A stretch of DNA of 64,000 bases, from positions 62,001 through 126,000 of the forward strand of contig NZ_QBKI01000007.1 in assembly GCF_003054055.1 (NCBI RefSeq), written 5' to 3'. The stretch is from Pontibacter mucosus. GTDB lineage: Bacteria; Bacteroidota; Bacteroidia; Cytophagales; Hymenobacteraceae. The position numbers were made by a program, and so were the translations under genes. Under the pieces are notes generated by a model. The model saw only the letters and a list, made by a program, of their open reading frames with translations, made no database searches and was not told the DNA's origin. How positions within the stretch are numbered: position 1 is the first letter of the stretch; the number at the start of each line of letters is the position of its first letter. This document shows positions 33,957 to 45,437 of this stretch, one piece after another.

Positions 33957-36032
33957 ATGACGCGTTTCCTACTACTTTTTATCGCTTTTATACTTGCTAT
34001 ACCCGGGTATTCGCAGCAAGCCACGGCCCGGCTGAAAGTAGCCTGTATTGGCAACTCCGTAACCTACGGCTACGGAATCGAAGACAGAGAGCAAAAGGCT
34101 TATCCGGCGCAGCTCCAGCATTTGCTCGGGCCAAAGTATGAAGTAGGTAATTTCGGGTTGAGCGGGGCTACGCTGCTGCGGAAGGGCCACCGGCCCTATA
34201 CCCAAACCCAGCAGTACCAGGATGCCCTTGCCTTTGAGCCTGACATTGCCGTTATCCACCTGGGCCTCAACGATACCGATCCGCGCAACTGGCCCAACTA
34301 CCGCGATGAGTTTGCCGCAGACTACTACCACCTGATAGACACGCTGCGGGCCGTGAACCCGGAAGTACGCATCCTTATCTCCCGGCTCACGCCCATCTTC
34401 TCGGGGCACCCGCGCTTTGCGTCCGGCACCCGTGACTGGTACTGGCAAATTCAGGAGCTGATACCTGTCATCGCTGAAAACAGAAACGTGGAGCTGATGG
34501 ACCTGCACACCCCGCTCTACAGCCGCCCTGACCTGTTTCCGGACGAGCTGCATCCCACTGCCGAGGGTGCGGGCATTATAGCGAAAACCGTGTTCGGGCA
34601 CCTGACAGGCAAGTATGGCGGCTTAAGGTTGGCGCCCGCTTTCTCCGACCACATGGTGCTTCAGCAGCAAATGCCGGTTCCGGTGCAGGGCATTGCCGAT
34701 GCCGGGCAGGAGGTAACCGTGCGGTTTAACGGAACGGAGGTAAAGACCAACCCCGGCCCTGACGGGAAATGGAAAGTCATACTTCCGCCTCAGAAAGCAG
34801 GAGGGCCGTTTCAACTGCAGGTTTCTACTCAGGATAAAAGTATAAGTATAAACGATGTGCTGGTGGGGGAGGTATGGCTGAGCTCCGGGCAGTCGAACAT
34901 GGCTTTTCCGCTGGCAGCGGCCCAGGGTGGGAAAGAGGAGCTGCGGCAAGCGCAGCAGCTTTCAAACGTTCGCCTGTTAAACCTGAAGCCGCTTGCCGAA
35001 ACGGGTAATTTCGCCTGGGACTCGCTCACGCTGCACCAGGTAAACCAACTGGCCTACTTCTCGGGCTCCTGGCAGCGGGCCGACTCAGCGACGGCAAGGG
35101 ATTTCTCGGCGGTGGCCTATTACTTTGGCAAGCAATTGCAGGAGGAGCTAAACGTGCCTATCGGACTGATACAGGTAGCTGTGGGCGGCTCTACCACCGA
35201 GTCGTGGATTGACCGCTATACGCTGGAGCACCACCCGCAGCTGGTGCACATGCTGCATAACTGGCGCAAGTCGGATTTTGTGATGGGCTGGGCCCGGGAA
35301 CGAGCCGGCGTAAACGTGCAAGCCGCAAAAGCAGTAAAGCAGCGCCATCCCTACGAACCGGCTTATAACTACGAGGCAGGCATTGCCCCGCTCATCGGTT
35401 TTCCTATTAAAGGCGTGATATGGTACCAAGGCGAGAGCAACGCCCACAACATCGAGCTACATGAAGAACTGTTTAAGACACTGGTGAACAGCTGGCGCGA
35501 GAAATGGGGCTATGATTTCCCCTTCTACTACACGCAGCTCTCCAGCATCAACCGCCCCAGCTGGCCGCACTTCCGCGACAGCCAGCGCCGCCTGTTCTCG
35601 CAGGTAGACAACACCGGCATGGCCGTCACAAGCGATGTTGGCGATGCGCAGGACGTGCACCCGACGCAGAAGAAGCAGGTAGGGGAGCGGCTGGCGGCCT
35701 GGGCCCTGGCTAAAACCTACGGCAAGCGCTTACCCTACAGTGGTCCGCTGTTCAAGGAGGCGCAGTTCTCGGGCAACCAGGCTGTCTGTACGTTTGAGCA
35801 CGGCAAGGGACTGCAGGCTAGCGACGGCGCGACCCTCCGCGGCTTTGAGGTAGCGGGCAGCGACAGGATATTCAGAGCGGCCAAGGCCGAGGTGCGGGGT
35901 AACAAAGTATGGGTGTCTTCGGAGGAAGTGCCTGCGCCGAAGTACGTGCGCTACGCCTGGGAGCCTTACACGACGGCCAACCTTGTTAATAAAGCGGGCC
36001 TGCCAGCCTCTACGTTCACCTCAACCAAGTAA
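33957..36032 (+). CDS. Two-domain sialate O-acetylesterase (SGNH + SASA)
   Basis: A 691-aa exported esterase removing O-acetyl groups from sialic acids so that sialidase and lyase can act. A signal peptide (MTRFLLLFIAFILAIPGYSQ) is followed by an SGNH/GDSL hydrolase (about 25-215) with IGNSVTYG (catalytic Ser), HLGLNDTD and DELHPTAEG. The SASA domain (about 220-690) follows: FSDHMVLQQQMPVPVQG, VWLSSGQSNM (catalytic Ser), GVIWYQGESN and DVHPTQK. Dual-domain NanS enzymes of this layout are known in oral and gut Bacteroidota. It starts 17 bp after the hairpin and runs straight into the epimerase gene (14-bp gap). Confidence 0.9.
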   Translation: MTRFLLLFIAFILAIPGYSQQATARLKVACIGNSVTYGYGIEDREQKAYPAQLQHLLGPKYEVGNFGLSGATLLRKGHRPYTQTQQYQDALAFEPDIAVIHLGLNDTDPRNWPNYRDEFAADYYHLIDTLRAVNPEVRILISRLTPIFSGHPRFASGTRDWYWQIQELIPVIAENRNVELMDLHTPLYSRPDLFPDELHPTAEGAGIIAKTVFGHLTGKYGGLRLAPAFSDHMVLQQQMPVPVQGIADAGQEVTVRFNGTEVKTNPGPDGKWKVILPPQKAGGPFQLQVSTQDKSISINDVLVGEVWLSSGQSNMAFPLAAAQGGKEELRQAQQLSNVRLLNLKPLAETGNFAWDSLTLHQVNQLAYFSGSWQRADSATARDFSAVAYYFGKQLQEELNVPIGLIQVAVGGSTTESWIDRYTLEHHPQLVHMLHNWRKSDFVMGWARERAGVNVQAAKAVKQRHPYEPAYNYEAGIAPLIGFPIKGVIWYQGESNAHNIELHEELFKTLVNSWREKWGYDFPFYYTQLSSINRPSWPHFRDSQRRLFSQVDNTGMAVTSDVGDAQDVHPTQKKQVGERLAAWALAKTYGKRLPYSGPLFKEAQFSGNQAVCTFEHGKGLQASDGATLRGFEVAGSDRIFRAAKAEVRGNKVWVSSEEVPAPKYVRYAWEPYTTANLVNKAGLPASTFTSTK

Positions 36033-36045
36033 AAAATCTCCCGAT

Positions 36046-37227
36046 ATGGAAGCCAATCATACAAAAGACCTGAACTACTACAAAGATTTCTACAAAAGCC
36101 AGCTTCTGAACGACACCGTACCGTTCTGGTTCCCGCGCTCTATCGATGAGGAACATGGTGGTTACCTCCTCATGCGCGATGCGGATGGCAGCCTGCTGGA
36201 CGATGACAAGGCCGTCTGGATACAGGGCCGCGCCGCCTGGCTACTGGCGACGCTGTATAACACCGTAGAGCAAAGGCCGGAGTGGCTCGTAGGCGCCAAG
36301 AAAGGCATCGACTTTCTGCGCCAGCACTGCTTCGATACCGACGGACGCATGTTTTTCCACGTGACACGTGATGGTAAGCCTATCCGCAAGCGTCGCTACT
36401 TCTTCTCCGAGACTTTTGCCGTGATTGCCTTTGCCGCCTACGCCAAAGCCAGCGGCGATGAGGAGATTGCCCGGGAAGCCCGTGAGTTGTTTGGCAAGTG
36501 CCTGGAGTATGCTACCACGCCAGGTTTGCTGCCAGCCAAGTATACCGATACGCGCCCATCTAAGGGTATTGGCGTGCCGATGATCCTGATGAACACGGCC
36601 CAGCAGCTGCGTGACACTATCGGCGACGAGCGCTGCGACGAGTGGATCTCCAAGTGGATTGCTGAAATTGAACGCGACTTTGTAAAAGACGACATCCGTT
36701 GCGTGATGGAGCAGGTGGCCCCTGACGGTAGCATCATCGACCACATCGACGGCAGAACCCTGAACCCGGGCCACGCGATTGAAGGCGCCTGGTTTATACT
36801 GTATGAGGCCCGCTACCGCAACAACGACCCGCAGCTGATTGACCTCGGTTGCCGCATGCTCGACTACATGTGGGAGCGGGGCTGGGACAAAGAGCACGGC
36901 GGGATTTTATACTTCCGCGACGTGTACGGCAAGCCCGTGCAGGAGTACTGGCACGACATGAAGTTCTGGTGGCCGCAAAACGAGACCATTATTGCCACGC
37001 TGCTGGCCTACCTGATGACGGGAAACCAGAAGTATGCCGACTGGCACCAGCAAATCCACGACTACGCCTACAGCCACTTCCACGACAAGGAACACGGCGA
37101 ATGGTTCGGTTACCTGCACCGCGACGGCAGCCTGTCCAACGGCTCCAAAGGCAACCTCTTCAAAGGCCCCTTCCACCTGCCGCGCCAGGAATGGTACTGC
37201 TGGCAAGCCCTGGAAGCCTTTCTATAA
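36046..37227 (+). CDS. N-acylglucosamine 2-epimerase (AGE/RnBP family)
   Basis: A 393-aa cytosolic (alpha/alpha)6-barrel enzyme converting ManNAc to GlcNAc, the step after the lyase in the Bacteroides-type sialic acid route. The start is the ATG at 36046 (MEANHTKDLNYYKDFYKSQL); an earlier in-frame Met overlaps the esterase. Family landmarks are HGGYLLMRDADG, WIQGRAAWLLATLYN, RKRRYFFSETFAVIAFAAYA, NPGHAIEGAWFILYEA and KFWWPQNETIIATLLAY, supplying the conserved His and Arg residues. Length and composition are normal. It lies 14 bp after the acetylesterase, and the position supports the ManNAc role over other AGE-family sugar epimerases. Confidence 0.92.
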   Translation: MEANHTKDLNYYKDFYKSQLLNDTVPFWFPRSIDEEHGGYLLMRDADGSLLDDDKAVWIQGRAAWLLATLYNTVEQRPEWLVGAKKGIDFLRQHCFDTDGRMFFHVTRDGKPIRKRRYFFSETFAVIAFAAYAKASGDEEIAREARELFGKCLEYATTPGLLPAKYTDTRPSKGIGVPMILMNTAQQLRDTIGDERCDEWISKWIAEIERDFVKDDIRCVMEQVAPDGSIIDHIDGRTLNPGHAIEGAWFILYEARYRNNDPQLIDLGCRMLDYMWERGWDKEHGGILYFRDVYGKPVQEYWHDMKFWWPQNETIIATLLAYLMTGNQKYADWHQQIHDYAYSHFHDKEHGEWFGYLHRDGSLSNGSKGNLFKGPFHLPRQEWYCWQALEAFL

Positions 37228-37365
37228 ATTTTGAATGAGTGCTTGAGTGAATGTGTGAATGATCATCTCAGACCACTCAACTTTCTAACCTTCTAACTTT
37301 CTAACTCCAGCGCCGCAAGGTGTTGCGGCGCTACAACTCTTAAACTCTTTAACTCTATAACTATA
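37228..37365 (+). repeat. Low-complexity CTAACTC spacer with hairpin ahead of third sialidase
   Basis: This 138-bp gap contains CTTTCTAAC/CTTCTAAC/CTAACTCC repeats at 37281-37307. A perfect 10-bp hairpin AGCGCCGCAA/TTGCGGCGCT lies at 37309-37332. More TTAAACTC/TTTAACTC variants follow up to the start codon. It resembles the tract before aroB. Confidence 0.55.
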
Positions 37366-38532
37366 ATGTTTAGATTACTACTTACCGTCTCCTTTCTTTT
37401 TACCGCACTTTTCGCGCAAGCCCAAACCACCGACGTGCCGGTGTTTGTCTCCGGCCAGGAGGGGCATAAATCCTACCGAATTCCGGCTATCATTGACCTG
37501 CCAAACGGCGACATACTGGCCTTTGCAGAGGGCAGGGTGCATGGCGCAGCCGACTTTGGCGATGTGAACATCGTGCTGAAACGCAGCTCAGACAAGGGCA
37601 AAACCTGGTCGGCACTGCAGACGGTGGTGGATTACGACACCCTGCAGGCAGGCAACATGGCTCCCGTGGTCGACCTGACCGACCCAAAGTATCCAAAGGG
37701 CCGCATTTTCCTGTTCTATAACACGGGCAATGCCCATGAGTATGAAGTACGAAGCGCCAAAGGCTACCGCGAAGTATGGTACATCACCTCCACCGACAAC
37801 GGGCATACCTGGTCGGAGCCGGTGAACATCACCACGCAGGTGCACCGCCCCAACATGCCTTCGGCCAACCGGGCTTATACTTTTAAGGAAGACTGGCGAT
37901 CATACGCCAACACGCCCGGCCATGCCATTCAGATTGCCAATGGCAAGTATAAAGGTCGTATCTATGTGGCTGCCAACCACTCAGCCGGCGCGCCTCAGCA
38001 CAACTTCGAGGATTATGCTGCCCACGGCTTCTATACCGACGACCACGGTCAAACTTTCAAGCTAAGTGAGGTAGTACCCGAAACGGGCAGCAACGAGGCC
38101 ATGGCTGTGGAGCTGACCAAAGACAAACTGATGATGAACATCCGCAACCAGCAGGGTGATGTGCGCGCCCGTATTGTGAGCATAAGCAGCGACGGCGGTG
38201 CCACCTGGGACACGACTTACTTCGATAAGCAACTGCCCGACCCGGTAAACCAGGGAAGTATACTTAACCTTGGCAAAAAGAAGGGGAAAGCCATACTTGC
38301 TTTCTGTAACGCCGCCGACCCGCAGCGCCGCGATAACCTGACCCTGCGCATCAGCTACGACGAGGGCAAAACCTGGCCCGAGCAGCATGTTATCGCCAAA
38401 AGCCCAAACAACGAGCGCGACCACGCCGCCTACTCTGACCTGGTAAGGATAGGGAAGAAAGATATCGGCGTGCTGTACGAGAAGCACGGCTATGAGCGGA
38501 TTGTGTTTACCGTAGTGAAATGGAAAAAATAG
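37366..38532 (+). CDS. Exo-alpha-sialidase, GH33 (third), secreted
   Basis: A 388-aa sialidase with a standard signal peptide (MFRLLLTVSFLFTALFAQAQ) and no lipobox, so periplasmic or secreted. The propeller starts at KSYRIPAIIDLPNGDILAFAEGR, with the first active-site Arg in YRIPA. ADFGDVNIVLKRSSDKGKTW, STDNGHTWSEP, TDDHGQTF and YDEGKTW are Asp-box variants. NIRNQQGDVRAR and RRDNLTLRISY contain the other arginines, and HAAYSDLVRIGKKDIGVLYE the Tyr/Glu nucleophile pair. It is much shorter than the second sialidase because it lacks the accessory domain. This suggests division of labour between linkages or compartments; linkage preference cannot be read from sequence. Confidence 0.92.
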   Translation: MFRLLLTVSFLFTALFAQAQTTDVPVFVSGQEGHKSYRIPAIIDLPNGDILAFAEGRVHGAADFGDVNIVLKRSSDKGKTWSALQTVVDYDTLQAGNMAPVVDLTDPKYPKGRIFLFYNTGNAHEYEVRSAKGYREVWYITSTDNGHTWSEPVNITTQVHRPNMPSANRAYTFKEDWRSYANTPGHAIQIANGKYKGRIYVAANHSAGAPQHNFEDYAAHGFYTDDHGQTFKLSEVVPETGSNEAMAVELTKDKLMMNIRNQQGDVRARIVSISSDGGATWDTTYFDKQLPDPVNQGSILNLGKKKGKAILAFCNAADPQRRDNLTLRISYDEGKTWPEQHVIAKSPNNERDHAAYSDLVRIGKKDIGVLYEKHGYERIVFTVVKWKK

Positions 38533-38853
38533 CAGTGCAGCAGGCGTACTCCCTTAGGAAGTGAGCGCATGTATATATATAAATTTGCGTTTACGAAAAC
38601 ATTACGTATTTTTCCTCTCCTATAAGGCTTACGCCTTAACTGGGTGGCGCTTTGCAGCGCCACCCAGTTGCTGTTTCCTTATTCAACATTCTCTTTATTC
38701 CCTCCATGTTCTCAGGAAAGTGCGTAAGGGGAGCATTCTATACTTGTACAGATAGTAGTGTAGGTATACAGAGATAGCTTGTCTAACTTAAAGCGTTAAC
38801 GAAAACACAAGTATAAAATCCGGGTTTGTAAAACCTACTGATAGAATAACAAA
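38533..38853 (+). other. Spacer between the third sialidase and the first GH27 gene
   Basis: About 320 bp without a gene. It holds a strong hairpin at 38638-38669 (listed separately). It also has a TATACTT word near 38740 and an AAGTATA word near 38811. A promoter for the galactosidase run probably lies in the AT-rich part after 38740, but none is convincing. Confidence 0.5.
38638..38669. terminator. Strong hairpin after the third sialidase
   Basis: A perfect 14-bp stem (38638-38651 with 38656-38669, core TGGGTGGCGCT) with a TTGC loop lies about 105 bp past the sialidase stop. There is no long T tract directly after it, so a role in termination or mRNA 3'-end stability is inferred. Confidence 0.65.
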
Positions 38854-40077
38854 ATGAGAATTACTGCTTTTATTTTCCTGGCTCTGTGGCTAACTGCTTT
38901 TTCGGCCCCGGCGCAGGATAACTCCTCAGATAGTAAGCGCCTGGCCCCCACGCCGCCTATGGGCTGGATGACCTGGAACTTCTTTGCCGATAACATCAAT
39001 GAAAAGGACATCCGCGAGATGGCCGATGCCATGGTGGCCTCAGGCATGGTGGAGGCCGGTTACAACTACATCTTCATCGACGACGGCTGGCAGGGCGGCC
39101 GCGACAACCGCAACAACATCATCGCTGACCCGAAGAAATTCCCCTCTGGCATCAAGGCCCTGGCCGAGTACGTGCATAGCAAGGGCATGAAACTGGGCAT
39201 CTACTCTGATGCGGCGCAGCTGACGTGCGCGGGCTATACCGGCAGCCTGGGCTTTGAGGAACAGGATGCCAAAACCTTCGCCTCCTGGGACATTGATTAC
39301 CTTAAGTATGACTACTGCTTTGCGCCGAAAGACTCGGCCACAGCCGTGGAGCGCTACACCAAAATGAGCCAGGCCCTGCGCAAGAGCGGTCGCGACATCG
39401 TGTTCGGCATCTGCGAGTGGGGGCAGCGCAAGCCCTGGCATTGGGCCGCCGAGGCCGGCGGGCAACTGTGGCGCACCACCTACGACGTGCGCGACAAGTG
39501 GAAGAACCTGAGCTGCGATGAGAACGCCGAGGGCATCATCGACATCCTGGATATCAATGCCGAATTACACGAGTATGCCGGCCCGGGCCGCTGGAACGAT
39601 GCGGATATGCTTGTGGTAGGACTCTACGGCAAGCCAGGCCCCTCCGGCGACATGGGAGGGGTTGGCATGAACGACACCGAGTACCAGAGCCAGATGAGTC
39701 TGTGGAGCATCATGGCCTCGCCGCTGATTGCCACCAACGATATCCGCAACATGAACGAGGCCACCAAGCGCATCCTGTTGAACAAAGAGGTAATCGCCGT
39801 GAACCAGGACGCACTGGGCAAGCAGGCTGAGCGCAAGGTGCATGACGGCACCTGGGATGTGTTTGTAAAGCCGCTGCAGAACGGCGAGGTGGCCGTGGCT
39901 ATCCTCAACCGGGGCGACGCGGCAAAGAGCTACAGCATCGACTGGGCAAAGCTGGGCCTGAAGGGAAAGTATGAGGTGCGCGACCTGTGGGCGCACAAAA
40001 CCGTGGGCAAAGGCAAGGGCTGGAAAGGCCGCGTGCAGTCGCACGAGACAAAGCTGTTCCGCCTCAAGAAGATTTAA
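38854..40077 (+). CDS. Alpha-galactosidase / alpha-N-acetylgalactosaminidase, GH27 (first)
   Basis: A 407-aa secreted enzyme (leader MRITAFIFLALWLTAFSAPA). The GH27 barrel opens with TPPMGWMTWNFF and includes YNYIFIDDGWQGGRD and FPSGIKALAEYVHSKGMKLGIYSDA. The nucleophile is Asp153 in YLKYDYC and the acid/base candidate Asp211 in TTYDVRD. The C-terminal part is the usual beta-sandwich (VGKGKGWKGRVQSHETKLFRL). GH27 members cleave terminal alpha-Gal or alpha-GalNAc, and sequence alone cannot decide between them. Its place between sialidases and a beta-galactosidase indicates trimming of glycoprotein or glycolipid caps. Confidence 0.9.
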   Translation: MRITAFIFLALWLTAFSAPAQDNSSDSKRLAPTPPMGWMTWNFFADNINEKDIREMADAMVASGMVEAGYNYIFIDDGWQGGRDNRNNIIADPKKFPSGIKALAEYVHSKGMKLGIYSDAAQLTCAGYTGSLGFEEQDAKTFASWDIDYLKYDYCFAPKDSATAVERYTKMSQALRKSGRDIVFGICEWGQRKPWHWAAEAGGQLWRTTYDVRDKWKNLSCDENAEGIIDILDINAELHEYAGPGRWNDADMLVVGLYGKPGPSGDMGGVGMNDTEYQSQMSLWSIMASPLIATNDIRNMNEATKRILLNKEVIAVNQDALGKQAERKVHDGTWDVFVKPLQNGEVAVAILNRGDAAKSYSIDWAKLGLKGKYEVRDLWAHKTVGKGKGWKGRVQSHETKLFRLKKI

Positions 40078-40104
40078 CAGCATATACCCTGAAGCACGTT
40101 ATAA

Positions 40105-43275
<3,171 letters not shown>

Positions 43276-43293
43276 TTTTGATTGGTTTTTTAG

Positions 43294-43328
43294 CGGAGCG
43301 GCACATGGGGATACCTGTGGCCGCTCCG
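43294..43328 (+). terminator. Hairpin terminator after the GH2 gene
   Basis: A 9-bp GC-rich stem CGGAGCGGC/GCCGCTCCG (43294-43302 with 43320-43328), with three further pairs inside, lies 19 bp past the stop and is followed by TTT. Two AAGTATA words follow before the next gene. Confidence 0.7.
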
Positions 43329-43423
43329 TTTGTGCTTAAGCATCTGTTAGCAAAGTATAAAAAGTATAAGCCAGGGAATTTCGGCGGTGGGAGAGGATGT
43401 ATACTTTTAGGAAGACACACTAT

Positions 43424-44686
43424 ATGTTAAGAAAACTCATTCCTTGCCTTTTGCTGCTCGCGCTGCTTGCCTGCCGCAATCAGCCGAATAGCACCGTGAC
43501 CAGCCCGACACCTGCGGCAGGTAAAACAGAAGCGGTAGCAGAGCGTCCCGGAACGCCCATCATGGGTTGGTCGAGCTGGAATAATTTCCGCGCCAACATC
43601 AACGAGGACATCATCAGGGCGCAGGCCGATTTTATGGTTTCCTCGGGGCTGCAGGAGGCTGGCTATACTTATGTCAACATCGACGACGGCTTCTTTGGCG
43701 GTCGCGACGCAGAGGGAAGTATAGTAGCCCATCCGGAACGATTCCCAAGCGGCATGCGGGCCTTGAGCGACTACATCCACGCCAAAGGCTTGAAAGCGGG
43801 GATTTACTCCGATGCTGGCATCAATACCTGCGCCTCTTACTGGGATAAAGACACCGTGGGCGTGGGCATGGGCCTGTATGGGCACGATGCGCAAGATTTA
43901 CAGTTGATGCTGCAGGAGTGGAACTACGACTTTATTAAAGTAGACTGGTGCGGTGGCGATTGGCTGGGGCTCGACGAGCAGACCCGCTATACCCAGATTG
44001 GCAACCTAATTCGTCAGATTCGGCCGGATGTGGTATACAACGTGTGCCGCTGGAAGTTTCCGGGCGAGTGGGTGGTGCCGCTGGCAGACTCCTGGCGCAT
44101 TTCCGGCGACATCGACAATACCTTCGCCTCGGTGATGCACATCGTGGACCTGAACGCGGAGCTGTGGAAGCACGCCTCGCCGGGCCATGTAAACGACATG
44201 GACATGCTGCAGGTAGGGCGCGGCATGAGCTACGAAGAAGACAAAACGCACTTTTCGATGTGGTGCATGATGAGCTCCCCGCTGCTGGCCGGCAACGACC
44301 TGCGCCAGATGAGCCCGGAAACCATCAGCATCCTGACGAATAAAGAACTGATTGCCATCAACCAGGATAAGCTCGTCTACCAGGCCCGCCGCTTGGTAGA
44401 CAAAGGCGACCAGGAAGTATGGGCCAAGCCGCTGCAGACCACCATCAGCGGGCAGGTAGCCGTAGCCCTGCTCAACAGGTCCGGGAAAACCGCTACCATC
44501 GCCTTCCAGCCAGATTCTGTGGGTCTAGATGCTACCAAAGGCTACACGATGCGCGATTTGTGGGCGAAGAAAGATTTTGCCGTTTCTACAGCGAAAGAAG
44601 TTAGTTTTGATGTTCCGGCACATGGGGTTGTTGTGCTGAAGCTGCAGGGAGTTTCCAGGCCTTACAATGTATTTCAGTATAAGTAA
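43424..44686 (+). CDS. Alpha-galactosidase-like enzyme, GH27 (second), lipoprotein
   Basis: A 420-aa protein. The ATG at 43424 gives a clean lipoprotein leader (MLRKLIPCLLLLALLAC), so it is preferred over the in-frame ATG at 43397. The GH27 barrel has GTPIMGWSSWNNF, YTYVNIDDGFFGGRD, GLKAGIYSDAGINTC, the nucleophile Asp174 in FIKVDWCGG and acid/base Asp229 in WRISGDI. It differs markedly from the first GH27 protein (extra GVGMGLYGHDAQDLQ insertion, WCGG nucleophile context), so the two probably have different substrates, such as alpha-Gal versus alpha-GalNAc or arabinopyranose. It is last in this run before a 750-bp non-coding region. Confidence 0.88.
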   Translation: MLRKLIPCLLLLALLACRNQPNSTVTSPTPAAGKTEAVAERPGTPIMGWSSWNNFRANINEDIIRAQADFMVSSGLQEAGYTYVNIDDGFFGGRDAEGSIVAHPERFPSGMRALSDYIHAKGLKAGIYSDAGINTCASYWDKDTVGVGMGLYGHDAQDLQLMLQEWNYDFIKVDWCGGDWLGLDEQTRYTQIGNLIRQIRPDVVYNVCRWKFPGEWVVPLADSWRISGDIDNTFASVMHIVDLNAELWKHASPGHVNDMDMLQVGRGMSYEEDKTHFSMWCMMSSPLLAGNDLRQMSPETISILTNKELIAINQDKLVYQARRLVDKGDQEVWAKPLQTTISGQVAVALLNRSGKTATIAFQPDSVGLDATKGYTMRDLWAKKDFAVSTAKEVSFDVPAHGVVVLKLQGVSRPYNVFQYK

Positions 44687-44689
44687 GGT

Positions 44690-45437
44690 AGTAGTTGTTG
44701 GAGTTTTAGACAAAAGAGAGGGAAGCTTTGAAGTAGCGGGTCCAACCACCCCTACCCCTCCTTGGCTAAGGAGGGGAGTTTGTAACTGCTTTGGCTGAAG
44801 TATAAGTTCTATGGTCAAAGTATAAACACCCCTGTAGTCCCCTCAAGGGGACAGTCTATACTTGTTGTATAGCAAGGGCAGTGGCTATCGATTCTGTTCC
44901 CAACCTTTGGGTTGAGCGCCTCGAGAGGTTCCGGTGACGAGCGCAAGCGAGGCAGCCCGAGGCACGAGGGCAGGAAGCGAAAGCAGCGCGATGCCCGAAG
45001 GCGAGCCCTCTCGGGCTTGAGAGCACCACTGCAAGAGATGAAAAGGTAGGTTGGTGGGAACTATAGGATGAACGGAGGCTAGCAAGGATAGCTTGTTTCA
45101 AGCTGAAGAAAGCAGCGGCTATGAAAGTATAGACCGGCAAGTATAAAAGTATAGCTGAAGTATAAGTATGGCTTTGTGAGCCAGTTGGGTTGCAAACCCA
45201 ACATCATAGGTAGGCACGAGTTGCAAACTAGCGCCAGCAGGGTAGGGGCTATAGAGCTATAGCCAAAGTATAAGAAGGCACAAGCGGATGCCTGCGCCAG
45301 AGAAAGTATAAGTATGGCCAAAGTATAAAGTATAACTTTTGAAGTCAACTAGGTAACAGACTCAATACCATAGATAAACACAAGCCTGCGCCAGTGAAAT
45401 CGACAAACAGCAAAAGCAAAGTATAAACACTCTAAAT
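44690..45437. repeat. Non-coding palindrome-rich region crowded with AAGTATA words
   Basis: About 750 bp with no convincing gene. I count roughly 13 AAGTATA/TATACTT words here, the highest density in the window. Small perfect hairpins occur at 44755-44776, 44833-44854, 45184-45202 and 45247-45264. There is a GC-rich, self-complementary stretch at about 44925-45030 (GCCCGAG near its start, CTCGGGC near its end). A 30-bp repeat at 45211-45240 recurs at the window's right end. CCTGCGCCAG occurs twice (near 45291 and 45390). This could be a repeat nest or a structured transcript. Confidence 0.65.
45211..45240 (-). repeat. 30-bp REP-like repeat, copy A
   Basis: Matches 63967-63996 in inverted orientation with a single mismatch by eye. 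It contains the near-palindrome AGTTGCAAACT and ends in GCGCCAGCAG. Confidence 0.8.

Noticed and set aside
43397-43423. Upstream ATG at 43397 for the second GH27 gene
   Set aside because: It would place nine polar residues before the lipoprotein leader; the ATG at 43424 gives a standard signal and lipobox.
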